Below, one piece after another: positions 14,594 through 21,777 of a stretch of 43,110 nucleotides of DNA. The stretch lies in NCBI RefSeq assembly GCF_000833605.1, contig NZ_JXTG01000017.1, positions 1 through 43,110 on the forward strand, written 5' to 3'. The position numbers and the translations under genes are program-made. The notes beneath the pieces are model-generated. The model did no database searches, had not been told where the DNA came from, and worked only from the letters and a program-made list of their open reading frames with translations. Each line of letters opens with the position of its first letter. Within the stretch, counting starts at the first letter, position 1. The DNA is from Anoxybacillus ayderensis (GTDB lineage Bacteria > Bacillota > Bacilli > Bacillales > Anoxybacillaceae).

Positions 14594-14989
14594 ATGTTTG
14601 ATCTTGATTTACGAAGCCGAAAACCGATTTATGAACAACTGATCGAAAAAATGAAAGAAATGATTATTCACGATGTTCTGAAACCGAATGAGCAACTGCC
14701 ATCTGTTCGTTTGCTCGCTAAACAGTTAACCATTAATCCAAATACGATTCAAAAAGCATATCGAGAATTAGAAAGAGAAGGGTACATTTACTCTATTCCC
14801 GGGAAAGGGAGTTTTGTTGCTAATAAAAAAGAGGCGATTTACGATGAAAAAGTAAAACAGCTAGAAGAAAGTATATTCAAACTATGTCAAGAAGCATTTT
14901 ATATCGGGGTAAAAAAAGAGCAAATTTTTTCGATTGTTGAACGCGCAGAACGTGCGATGCGAGGAGGAGAGGAACTTGATTCAAATTAA
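14594..14989 (+). CDS. GntR-family regulator, YtrA subfamily
   Basis: This 131-residue DNA-binding repressor has a winged helix at residues 8-78 (PIYEQLIEKMKEMI, LPSVRLLAKQLTINPNTIQKAYRELEREG, SIPGKGSFVA). It has only a short dimerisation tail, as in the YtrA subfamily that controls ABC transporter operons in Gram-positives. AAGGGGGG lies about 6 bases before the ATG. Its 3' end overlaps the start of the ABC ATPase gene by 14 bases, indicating translational coupling. It most likely represses its own operon through the palindrome on the promoter. The inducing signal cannot be read from sequence; cell-wall antibiotics are typical for the family. Confidence 0.88.
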   Translation: MFDLDLRSRKPIYEQLIEKMKEMIIHDVLKPNEQLPSVRLLAKQLTINPNTIQKAYRELEREGYIYSIPGKGSFVANKKEAIYDEKVKQLEESIFKLCQEAFYIGVKKEQIFSIVERAERAMRGGEELDSN

Positions 14990-15875
14990 TCATGTAAGCA
15001 AGCGATTTGGAGAATTAGAGGCGATTAAAGATGTAACATTTTCCGTCACAAAAGGGTCGATCTATGGGTTACTTGGATCAAATGGTGCTGGAAAAACAAC
15101 GCTGATGAAAATGATTGCAGGTATTTATAAACAAGACAAAGGAACGATTACTATTGATGGTGAGCCAATTTTCGAAAACATTAAGCAAAAAGAACGAATC
15201 ATTTTTTTACCTGATGCACTCTATTTCTTCCCACATACAACAATTCGACAAATGGCTGACTTTTATCGTCATATATATCCAAAATGGAGCGAAGAACGTT
15301 TCCGCAACATGCAAGAACTATTCCCAATTGACGTAAACAAAAAAATTCACCGCATGTCAAAAGGAATGCAGCGACAAGTTGCATTTTGGTTAGCATTTTC
15401 TACTATGCCCGATGTGCTTATTTTAGACGAACCACTTGATGGACTAGATGCTGTCATGAGACAAAAAGTGAAAAACATTTTATTTCAGGACGTAGCAGAA
15501 AGAGAAATGACCGTTGTTATTTCTTCGCACAACTTATTTGAAGTAGAAGATTTATGTGACCGTATTGGCATGTTACACCACGGTTCGCTCATCATTGAAA
15601 AAGAGCTAGATAACTTGAAAACAAACATTCATAAAGTGCAGGTAGCGTTCCAAGGACAAATTCCTTTTTCTTTTCTACAACATATAGATGTCGTTTACCA
15701 AGAACAACGTGGTAGCGTTTTACTTTGTATCGTTCGTGGGGAAGAAGAACAAATCATTGCACATATTCAGAAACATGAGCCAATTTTGTTTGATTTATTA
15801 CCACTAACGTTAGAAGAAATATTTATTTATGAAATGGGGGAACAAGGATATGCCATTGAAAACATTCTTGTTTAA
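14976..15875 (+). CDS. ABC transporter ATP-binding protein
   Basis: A 299-residue ATPase subunit. It has Walker A GSNGAGKTT (34-42), the signature MSKGMQRQ, Walker B with VLILDEPLDGLD and the switch region SSHNLFEVEDLCDR. The last ~80 residues form a regulatory tail. I choose TTG 14976, 8 bases after GAGGAGGAGAGG; the upstream TTG 14934 lacks a site and lies deep in the GntR gene. It overlaps the GntR gene before it and the permease gene after it, so the three are made as one unit. The signature (SKGM rather than LSGGQ) resembles the YtrB/BcrA-type exporters. Confidence 0.88.
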   Translation: MIQINHVSKRFGELEAIKDVTFSVTKGSIYGLLGSNGAGKTTLMKMIAGIYKQDKGTITIDGEPIFENIKQKERIIFLPDALYFFPHTTIRQMADFYRHIYPKWSEERFRNMQELFPIDVNKKIHRMSKGMQRQVAFWLAFSTMPDVLILDEPLDGLDAVMRQKVKNILFQDVAEREMTVVISSHNLFEVEDLCDRIGMLHHGSLIIEKELDNLKTNIHKVQVAFQGQIPFSFLQHIDVVYQEQRGSVLLCIVRGEEEQIIAHIQKHEPILFDLLPLTLEEIFIYEMGEQGYAIENILV

Positions 15876-17757
15876 TCGTGGAATATTTACTCAAATTGTT
15901 CGCAACGTTGGATGGGTCTCGATTATTTATCTCGTCGGTTTACTTTTTACTTTGCCTATTCATATTTTTATGATGAGCGAAAACAAAGATTGGCTTATGC
16001 ATCATCAAACAGGGCGCATATTTGATATTGGAAGTGTCATTCAGTTTTCGCTTATGTTCACACTTCCCATTTTGCTCGCTATTTTTTTATTTCGTTATAT
16101 GCAAGTGAAGCTATCGGCTGACTACATGCATAGTCTACCAATTAAACGGGAGGTGCTATTTCTTCAACATATTGTTGTTGGAATGATTATTTTAATCGTA
16201 CCCGTCGCAGTCATTGCAGTATGTTTAATCATGATGAAGCCATTCCTTCCGATTTCTTTATATTCATTTAAACATGTAGCTATTTGGTTTGTTAGTACCG
16301 TTTCAATGAATTTATTATTATTTTCTGGAGCCGTGTTTGTTGGGATGCTCACTGGCATGTCCATTTTGCAAGGCATGTTCGCTTACATTCTCTTTTTCTT
16401 CCCTGCTGGAATATTTATTCTACTTATATTTAATTTGAAATATTTTTTGTACGGCTTTGCATACGAATATTATTTATCTTCTAGCTTGAATGAAATAGTT
16501 CCTTTTATTCAGGCACTAAATTGGTCAACAAAACAAATCCAACCGCTCGAAATATTGATATATACTGTGCTGACTTTTATGTTTTATGGACTGAGTGTAT
16601 GGTTGTACAAAAAACGACATATTGAAATGGCAACAGATGCGATTGTCTTTCGCCCACTCCGCCCGGTATTTACATACGGTTTCACGTTTTGTGTCATGCT
16701 TGTCGGTGGAGCATATTTTGGACAGATGCAGCAAAAGATGAGTTGGGTGATTTTTGGATACGTATCTTCATCATTATTTGGTTACATCATCGCCCGCATG
16801 ATTTTAGCAAAAACGTGGCGTGTATTTAGTCGTTGGAAAGAATACGTGGGATATGTGGTATTTATGAGTATCGTTGGTTTATTATTTACATTTGATCTAT
16901 TTGGATATAAGACGTACCAACCGTCATTAAACGAAATTGAACGAGCATATTTCGGTGACCACATATACTTTTTTGAAAACGATGAAATAGACGAGGAAAA
17001 TGCCTTTTACTACGAAAAGGAAAATATTAGAAATATTTATTTATTTCATCAACACCTTATTGAACAACGAACATATCCAGTCAACGATAGACGGAACGTT
17101 GTTATCGGCTATGACTTAAAAAATGGAGAACGAATCGTTCGCGAATATACTGTTCCAACGAATTTATACAATCAATTTTATAAGCCGATTTTTAATTCCA
17201 TTGAGTTCAAAAAGAATCATTATCCGATTTTACGTAAGACGAATTTTAAAGACGTCTTACAAATCAGAATTGGTTCAGAAGATAAAGTCGTTCGCTTGCA
17301 AGATCGTGATGATATTGAATCATTTTTAGCAGTCTTACAACAACAACTTTTACACGAAACATTTGATGAAACAACAATAAATCGCAGTTGGGGTACAATT
17401 AGCATTTTGTATGAAAAATACGAAGAACAAGGAATAGAGTGGAGAAAATCGTACCATCTCGTTGAACAATGGCTACAAGATCGCGGTTTATTACAACAAG
17501 CGAGAGTGACAGCGGATGATATTGCTGAAATCAAAATTATTAAAAACACAAAACAAGTTCCACAGTATGAGTGGACACCTGAAATGATTGAGCGAGAAAA
17601 AGCAAAAATGGTCGTTCATGATAAAGTGAAAATTGAACAATGCTTACAAATGGCTACTTGGGGAGAGGAAGATTATATTTTAGGTATTTACTATAAAAAT
17701 GGCCGTATTGACATTCAGTCATTTTCAAAACATTTTGTTCCTCCATTCGTTCATTAA
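15850..17757 (+). CDS. ABC-2 type permease with large C-terminal extension
   Basis: A 635-residue membrane subunit. Eight or so hydrophobic helices fill residues 1 to about 355 (for example IIYLVGLLFTLPIHIFMM, VVGMIILIVPVAVIAVCLIM, FTYGFTFCVMLVGGAYF). They are followed by a hydrophilic domain of about 280 residues with no membrane segment. This layout matches permeases carrying a DUF6449-like extracytoplasmic domain, usually encoded with YtrA-type regulators. The start at ATG 15850 (MPLKTFLFNRG) is preceded by AAGGAT and overlaps the ATPase gene by 26 bases. The substrate is unknown. A terminator begins at the stop codon. Confidence 0.8.
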   Translation: MPLKTFLFNRGIFTQIVRNVGWVSIIYLVGLLFTLPIHIFMMSENKDWLMHHQTGRIFDIGSVIQFSLMFTLPILLAIFLFRYMQVKLSADYMHSLPIKREVLFLQHIVVGMIILIVPVAVIAVCLIMMKPFLPISLYSFKHVAIWFVSTVSMNLLLFSGAVFVGMLTGMSILQGMFAYILFFFPAGIFILLIFNLKYFLYGFAYEYYLSSSLNEIVPFIQALNWSTKQIQPLEILIYTVLTFMFYGLSVWLYKKRHIEMATDAIVFRPLRPVFTYGFTFCVMLVGGAYFGQMQQKMSWVIFGYVSSSLFGYIIARMILAKTWRVFSRWKEYVGYVVFMSIVGLLFTFDLFGYKTYQPSLNEIERAYFGDHIYFFENDEIDEENAFYYEKENIRNIYLFHQHLIEQRTYPVNDRRNVVIGYDLKNGERIVREYTVPTNLYNQFYKPIFNSIEFKKNHYPILRKTNFKDVLQIRIGSEDKVVRLQDRDDIESFLAVLQQQLLHETFDETTINRSWGTISILYEKYEEQGIEWRKSYHLVEQWLQDRGLLQQARVTADDIAEIKIIKNTKQVPQYEWTPEMIEREKAKMVVHDKVKIEQCLQMATWGEEDYILGIYYKNGRIDIQSFSKHFVPPFVH

Positions 17758-17783
17758 AAGACCTGCACGTTCAGGTCTTTTTC
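17756..17783 (+). terminator. Intrinsic terminator of the GntR-ABC operon
   Basis: AAAGACCTG, a 6-base loop, CAGGTCTTT and more T residues. Confidence 0.88.
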
Positions 17784-17856
17784 TTTGTTGGCAAACGAGG
17801 GGGATATTCGATAATATATTGTTGTTCATGATAAAAAATAGAGAGGTTGACTAGCT

Positions 17857-20322
17857 GTGAGAAAAATTGAACTGTTAGCGCCAGCGGGAGATTGGGATTG
17901 TCTTCGTGCTGCTGTTGCCAATGGAGCAGACGCAGTTTATTTTGGTGTGGATAAATATAATGCACGTGTACGGGCGAAAAACTTTCGTATGGAAGAATTA
18001 AAAGATGTGATGGCTTATTTGCATAAATACAATGTGCGTGGATATGTTACTTTTAATATTTTAGTGTTTGAAAATGAGCTAGAAGAAGCAAAGCAGCTCG
18101 TTGAAGCATGTATAGATGCAGGAGTAGATGCACTGATCGTCCAAGATTTAGGACTTGTTAAACTCATCCGCGATTTGTCGCCTGATTTTCCGATTCACGG
18201 ATCAACACAAATGACTGTTACATCTCCAGAAGCTGTTGAATTTCTAAATCCTTACCACTTAGAAGTCGTTGTACTTGGTCGCGAAAATAATTTAACACAC
18301 ATTCAAAAAATTGCTGAGAAAACGAACGTTCCTTTAGAAGTATTTGTTCACGGAGCACTTTGTGTATCATATTCTGGGCAATGTTTGACGTCAGAAATGT
18401 GGGGTGGGCGTTCAGCCAATCGTGGAGAATGCGCCCAAGCTTGTCGCCTTCCATACGATTTAATCGTTGATGGCGAGCAAAAAGAAATGGGAAACGTCGC
18501 TTATTTACTTTCACCAAAAGACTTAGCTGCTCTTGATCTCGTTCCAGAACTTATCGAAGCAGGGGTAAGCACGTTTAAAATCGAAGGGCGATTAAAGTCA
18601 CCAGAATATGTAGCAAATGTTGTCAGCAAATACCGAAAAGCTATTGATGAATATTTAGCAGGACGCCATTATACTCCTTCAACAGAGGAAATACGTGAAC
18701 TACAACAAAGCTTTAGTCGAGGATTTACACATGGCTTTTTAAAAGGAACGAACAACAAACAGCTTGTTGATGGAACGTTTCCGAAAAGCCGTGGTGTATT
18801 TCTTGGAACGGTCAAAAAAGTATTAAAAGACGGTGTTTTATGCGAACTGCAAGCTCCGTTAAAACGTGGGGATGGCATCGTATTTGATGCAGGACGTCCA
18901 GAAGAAAAAGAAGAAGGCGGCCGCGTATACGATTTACGAAAACACGGAAAAAAAGTGGAAGGGGAAGTGGAAAAAGGTCTTGTTGAAATTGTCCCTGGCC
19001 GACATGACGTCAATTTAACGCGCGTGCGTGTAGGAAATCGCATTTGGAAAACGAGCGACCAAGAGCTTGATCGTCGTTTGCGTAAAACATTTGAAACCGA
19101 GCGACCATATCAGTTGTTTCCGCTAACTGTGCATGTGTACGGTGAAGCAGGAAAACCGCTCATTTCAACATGGCGCGATGAAACGACAGGCAATGAAGTA
19201 ATCGTTCAATCTGAGCAAATGTTAGATGTTGCACAAAAGCGACCGCTCACATTAGATTTTATAAAAGAGCAATTCGGGAGATTAGGCGGAACGATTTTTG
19301 AATTAAAAGACGTTTATATGCATATGACAGACAATGTTATTCTTCCGGTTAAAGAATTAAACCGAATAAGAAGACAAGCCGTGGAACAGCTTATTGAAAA
19401 ACGACAACGTCCGCGGCTATACATCAAGCAAGCCGTTGATTTAACATCTTCTTACCGACAAAAACAACGAGCAGAGAACCCTTCTTTAATGGCGCTTTGT
19501 CGTACGCTCGAACAAGTCGAAGCGGCATGTCATACAGATGTAGACATGGTGTATGCCGATTTCGAATTTACAACCGATTATCCGAAAGCTGTGCAGATTG
19601 CACGAACAACAAACAAACCGATCGCTTTAGCTACCCCGCGCATTCATATGCCTGGGGAAAATGGAATTTTAAGAGGGATTTTAAAAGCTGAGCCAGATGC
19701 CATTTTAGTTCGTAGTTTAGGAGCGGTGCAGTATTATACGAATCAATCAATAGAACAAACGTTAATCGGAGATTTTTCGCTTAACATCTCAAACCATCTG
19801 GCTGCACAGTTGTTTTTATCTCGAGGGCTCGATCGAATCACCCCTTCATACGATTTAAATATTCAACAAATGATTGATTTACTTGAAGCAGCACCAACAG
19901 AACATATCGAAATGGTTATTCACCAACATTTACCGATGTTTCACACTGAACATTGTGTATACTGTACATTTTTAAGTGAAGGAACCGATTTTACGAACTG
20001 TGGACGTCCATGCGAAAAACATCGTGTATCGTTGCGTGACCGTATTGGCATGCTTCATCCTGTTCGTGTGGATATCGGCTGCCGAAATACAGTGTACAAT
20101 GCCATTGAACAATCTGGGGCAGAATATATTCCACACTTTTTATCCCTTGGTGTTCGCTCGTATCGTGTCGAGTTTTTGGAAGAGTCAGCGAAAAAAGTAG
20201 AAGAAGTCATCACATTATATCGCGAAGCGCTCGAAGGCAAACGGAGCGGAACAAGCGTATGGCGCACGTTAAAAGCCATTAATCAACTCGGCGTGACACG
20301 AGGACAACTCATCAAAAAATAA
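17857..20322 (+). CDS. U32-family protein, long form (RlhA-like)
   Basis: An 821-residue protein of the collagenase-like U32 family. The N-terminal TIM-barrel-like region carries LAPAGDWDCLRAAVANGADA, and the full U32 signature is at residues 161-179 (EVFVHGALCVSYSGQCLTS), followed by RGECAQACRLPY. A DUF3656-type insert and a second barrel-like half with more paired Cys (HCVYCTFL, NCGRPCEKH near 692-712) follow. The E. coli long-form member RlhA hydroxylates C2501 of 23S rRNA and uses a prephenate-derived cofactor and iron; a similar RNA-modifying role is more likely than proteolysis, by family inference. The GTG start follows GAGAGGTTGA. A short-form U32 partner is not adjacent. Confidence 0.85.
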   Translation: MRKIELLAPAGDWDCLRAAVANGADAVYFGVDKYNARVRAKNFRMEELKDVMAYLHKYNVRGYVTFNILVFENELEEAKQLVEACIDAGVDALIVQDLGLVKLIRDLSPDFPIHGSTQMTVTSPEAVEFLNPYHLEVVVLGRENNLTHIQKIAEKTNVPLEVFVHGALCVSYSGQCLTSEMWGGRSANRGECAQACRLPYDLIVDGEQKEMGNVAYLLSPKDLAALDLVPELIEAGVSTFKIEGRLKSPEYVANVVSKYRKAIDEYLAGRHYTPSTEEIRELQQSFSRGFTHGFLKGTNNKQLVDGTFPKSRGVFLGTVKKVLKDGVLCELQAPLKRGDGIVFDAGRPEEKEEGGRVYDLRKHGKKVEGEVEKGLVEIVPGRHDVNLTRVRVGNRIWKTSDQELDRRLRKTFETERPYQLFPLTVHVYGEAGKPLISTWRDETTGNEVIVQSEQMLDVAQKRPLTLDFIKEQFGRLGGTIFELKDVYMHMTDNVILPVKELNRIRRQAVEQLIEKRQRPRLYIKQAVDLTSSYRQKQRAENPSLMALCRTLEQVEAACHTDVDMVYADFEFTTDYPKAVQIARTTNKPIALATPRIHMPGENGILRGILKAEPDAILVRSLGAVQYYTNQSIEQTLIGDFSLNISNHLAAQLFLSRGLDRITPSYDLNIQQMIDLLEAAPTEHIEMVIHQHLPMFHTEHCVYCTFLSEGTDFTNCGRPCEKHRVSLRDRIGMLHPVRVDIGCRNTVYNAIEQSGAEYIPHFLSLGVRSYRVEFLEESAKKVEEVITLYREALEGKRSGTSVWRTLKAINQLGVTRGQLIKK

Positions 20323-20347
20323 GCGGGCTCAAGCTCGCTTATTTTTT
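20318..20347 (+). terminator. Intrinsic terminator
   Basis: AATAAGCG and CGCTTATT pair around a GGCTCAAGCT core, followed by TTTTT. It begins at the U32 gene's stop codon. Confidence 0.85.
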
Positions 20348-20404
20348 GTTATTTGTACATTTTGCTATAATAGTAAATGAACGAAAAAAGAAAGGGTGAT
20401 TTGT

Positions 20405-20965
20405 ATGCCAGCTGTTGAATCAAATATGTTTCCACTAGGAGAGAAAGCTCCATCGTTTGAACTTGTCAACGTGGTCAATGGACAAATCGTTCGGTTAGAA
20501 GACGTCAAATCAGACATTGCAACAGTAATCATGTTCATTTGCAATCATTGCCCATTTGTTAAACATGTTCAAGGGGAGCTTGTCCGTCTCGCCAACGATT
20601 ATCTACCAAAAGGGATTTCATTTATTGCCATTAATTCGAATGATGTAGAAAAATATCCAGACGATTCGCCAGAAAAAATGAAAGAGGTAGCTGAACAATT
20701 TGGATATCCGTTTCCATACTTATTTGACGAAACACAAGAAGTAGCAAAAGCATATCAAGCTGCATGCACGCCAGACTTTTACATATTCAACGGTGCATTA
20801 CAATGTGTTTACCGTGGTCAACTCGATGATTCACGACCAAGTAACGGAATCCCAGTGACTGGATCTTCTATTCGTACAGCTTTAGATGCATTGCTTTTAG
20901 GGAAACCTGTTCCGAAAGAACAGAAGCCAAGCATCGGTTGCAGCATCAAATGGAAAGAAAAATAA
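20405..20965 (+). CDS. Thioredoxin-fold (redoxin/AhpC-TSA-like) protein
   Basis: A 186-residue soluble protein with a peroxiredoxin/thioredoxin-like fold: LGEKAPSFELVNVVNGQIVRL, then the active-site-like MFICNHCPFVKHVQGEL (Cys-x-x-Cys near 45-48), INSNDVEKYPDDSPEKM, and CTPDFYIFNGALQCVYRGQLDD with the cis-Pro. The CNHCPF motif defines a common Bacillaceae thioredoxin-family group of unknown substrate. The start ATG 20405 follows AAAGGGTGA. It stands alone between terminators upstream and the cold-shock promoter downstream. A role as a thiol peroxidase or disulfide reductase is possible but not shown. Confidence 0.8.
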   Translation: MPAVESNMFPLGEKAPSFELVNVVNGQIVRLEDVKSDIATVIMFICNHCPFVKHVQGELVRLANDYLPKGISFIAINSNDVEKYPDDSPEKMKEVAEQFGYPFPYLFDETQEVAKAYQAACTPDFYIFNGALQCVYRGQLDDSRPSNGIPVTGSSIRTALDALLLGKPVPKEQKPSIGCSIKWKEK

Positions 20966-20974
20966 AAAAAACAT

Positions 20975-21003
20975 TTGACATTTTTATTTCAAGCCTATAT
21001 ACT
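20975..21003 (+). promoter_or_regulatory. SigA promoter of the cold-shock gene
   Basis: TTGACA (20975-20980, perfect -35) and TATACT (20998-21003) with a 17-base spacer. Transcription should start near 21010, giving a leader of about 145 bases. Confidence 0.88.
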
Positions 21004-21009
21004 TAAGAA

Positions 21010-21155
21010 GTACCATTTCGTTCGTTATATCAATGATCGTTATAAGCTGCACCTTTGTCAGGTTCATCTTATAAGGACTTGACGAAAGTGTAGCTTTTGT
21101 TTTATGAGTAATGAAACGGTGGTCAATTTTTAAAATTGTTTTGGAGGAATTTCAC
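21010..21155 (+). promoter_or_regulatory. Long folded 5' leader of the cold-shock gene
   Basis: Positions 21044-21060 (AAGCTGCACCTTTGTCA) pair with 21080-21096 (TGACGAAAGTGTAGCTT) in a 17-bp helix with two G-U pairs and one mismatch, enclosing a 19-base loop with CTTATAAG. Long leaders of csp genes are known to act as temperature-sensing RNA switches; that role here is inferred from position and fold. Confidence 0.6.
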
Positions 21156-21356
21156 ATGAACACAGGTAAAGTAAAATGGTTTAACGCAGAAAAAGGTTTT
21201 GGATTCATTGAGACGGACGGAGGTACAGACGTATTCGTTCACTTCACAGCGATCCAAGGTACTGGATTCAAAACGTTGGAAGAAGGCGAAAAAGTAACAT
21301 TTGACATCGTGAATGGCAACCGTGGGCCGCAAGCGGCAAACGTCCAAAAAGCATAA
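21156..21356 (+). CDS. csp: Cold-shock protein, CspB/CspD type
   Basis: A 66-residue single OB-fold that binds single-stranded RNA and DNA as an RNA chaperone. KGFGFIE (RNP1, near 13-19) and VFVHF (RNP2, near 27-31) are intact, and [13 protein letters not shown] closes the fold. [19 protein letters not shown] resembles B. subtilis CspB, CspC and CspD equally, so I give no paralogue letter. TTGGAGGAA lies 6 bases before ATG 21156, which excludes the in-frame ATG at 21111. Regulation is suggested by the strong promoter, the folded 145-base leader and a perfect terminator. Confidence 0.95.
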   Translation: MNTGKVKWFNAEKGFGFIETDGGTDVFVHFTAIQGTGFKTLEEGEKVTFDIVNGNRGPQAANVQKA

Positions 21357-21368
21357 ATAGTCAAACGT

Positions 21369-21401
21369 ACGGGATCTCGCTTTTCGTGAGATCCCGTTTT
21401 T
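21369..21401 (+). terminator. Intrinsic terminator of the cold-shock gene
   Basis: ACGGGATCTC and GAGATCCCGT pair around a small loop, followed by T residues. Confidence 0.9.
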
Positions 21402-21420
21402 ATATGCAACGAAACAAATT

Positions 21421-21520
21421 CTCACTGGCGCAGCTTCGGAGCTGCAAGGACGGAAGAGAGGTAGGGTTTCCGTCGTTTTTGTTTGTTCAACACGCTCATA
21501 TCAAGAGTGTGTTTTTTTTT
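21421..21520 (+). other. Gene-free region with three successive hairpins, possible small RNA
   Basis: Between the csp terminator and glnA there are 420 bases without a convincing gene. This part holds GCAGCT-tcgg-AGCTGC (21430-21445), then GACGGAA pairing with TTCCGTC followed by GTTTTT (about 21451-21481), then CACGCTC pairing with GAGTGTG followed by nine T (about 21491-21520). Two of the three look like terminators, though only the csp terminator is needed here. A small RNA or the decayed end of a lost gene are both possible. Confidence 0.4.
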
Positions 21521-21552
21521 AAAAAAGATAAGAAAGTATAAAATTTTGAATT

Positions 21553-21672
21553 GATGTCTAGCTCCAAGCGCCATCGGCTCGAGTCGCTCCGCCCCACACT
21601 GCGGCGGCGACAGCCTCCTCGGTGGGGCTTGTGCGCTCTTCGCCGATAGGCGGCGCTTTGCGCTTTTCTTAA
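21553..21672 (+). repeat. GC-rich structured intergenic element (Bacillaceae repeat-like)
   Basis: The stretch begins TGTCTAGCTCCAAGCGCC and ends GGCGCTTTGCGCTTTTCTTA. AAGCGCC+ATCGGC (21566-21578) pairs with GCCGAT (21642-21647) and GGCGCTT (21652-21658), leaving a 4-base bulge. Inside, GTCGC/GCGAC and CCGC/GCGG form one arm (21583-21611) and AGCC/GGCT a second. It is far richer in GC than its flanks. I recall intergenic elements with the same ends scattered in Bacillus and Geobacillus genomes. Only one copy lies in this window. Confidence 0.55.
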
Positions 21673-21702
21673 TAAAAATACAGAAAATTTGATAAAAAAC
21701 TA

Positions 21703-21731
21703 TTGAAAAATGATGAATGATTCCATATAAT
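21703..21731 (+). promoter_or_regulatory. SigA promoter of the glutamine synthetase gene
   Basis: TTGAAA (21703-21708) and TATAAT (21726-21731) are exactly 17 bases apart. Transcription should begin near 21738. Confidence 0.82.
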
Positions 21732-21738
21732 AAACTCA

Positions 21739-21755
21739 TGTTATAAAAATATACA
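21739..21755 (+). promoter_or_regulatory. Near-match to a GlnR/TnrA box
   Basis: TGTTATAAAAATATACA fits TGTNA-N7-TNACA except for one base in the right half. It overlaps the predicted transcription start, where a bound repressor would block transcription. AT-rich chance matches are possible. Confidence 0.4.
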
Positions 21756-21777
21756 TAAGAATGTGAGGTAATGTGAC

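Noticed and set aside
18669-19043. A 124-codon minus-strand frame
   Set aside because: It lies inside the U32 gene; its Ser/Pro/Arg/Cys-rich composition is typical of an antisense shadow.
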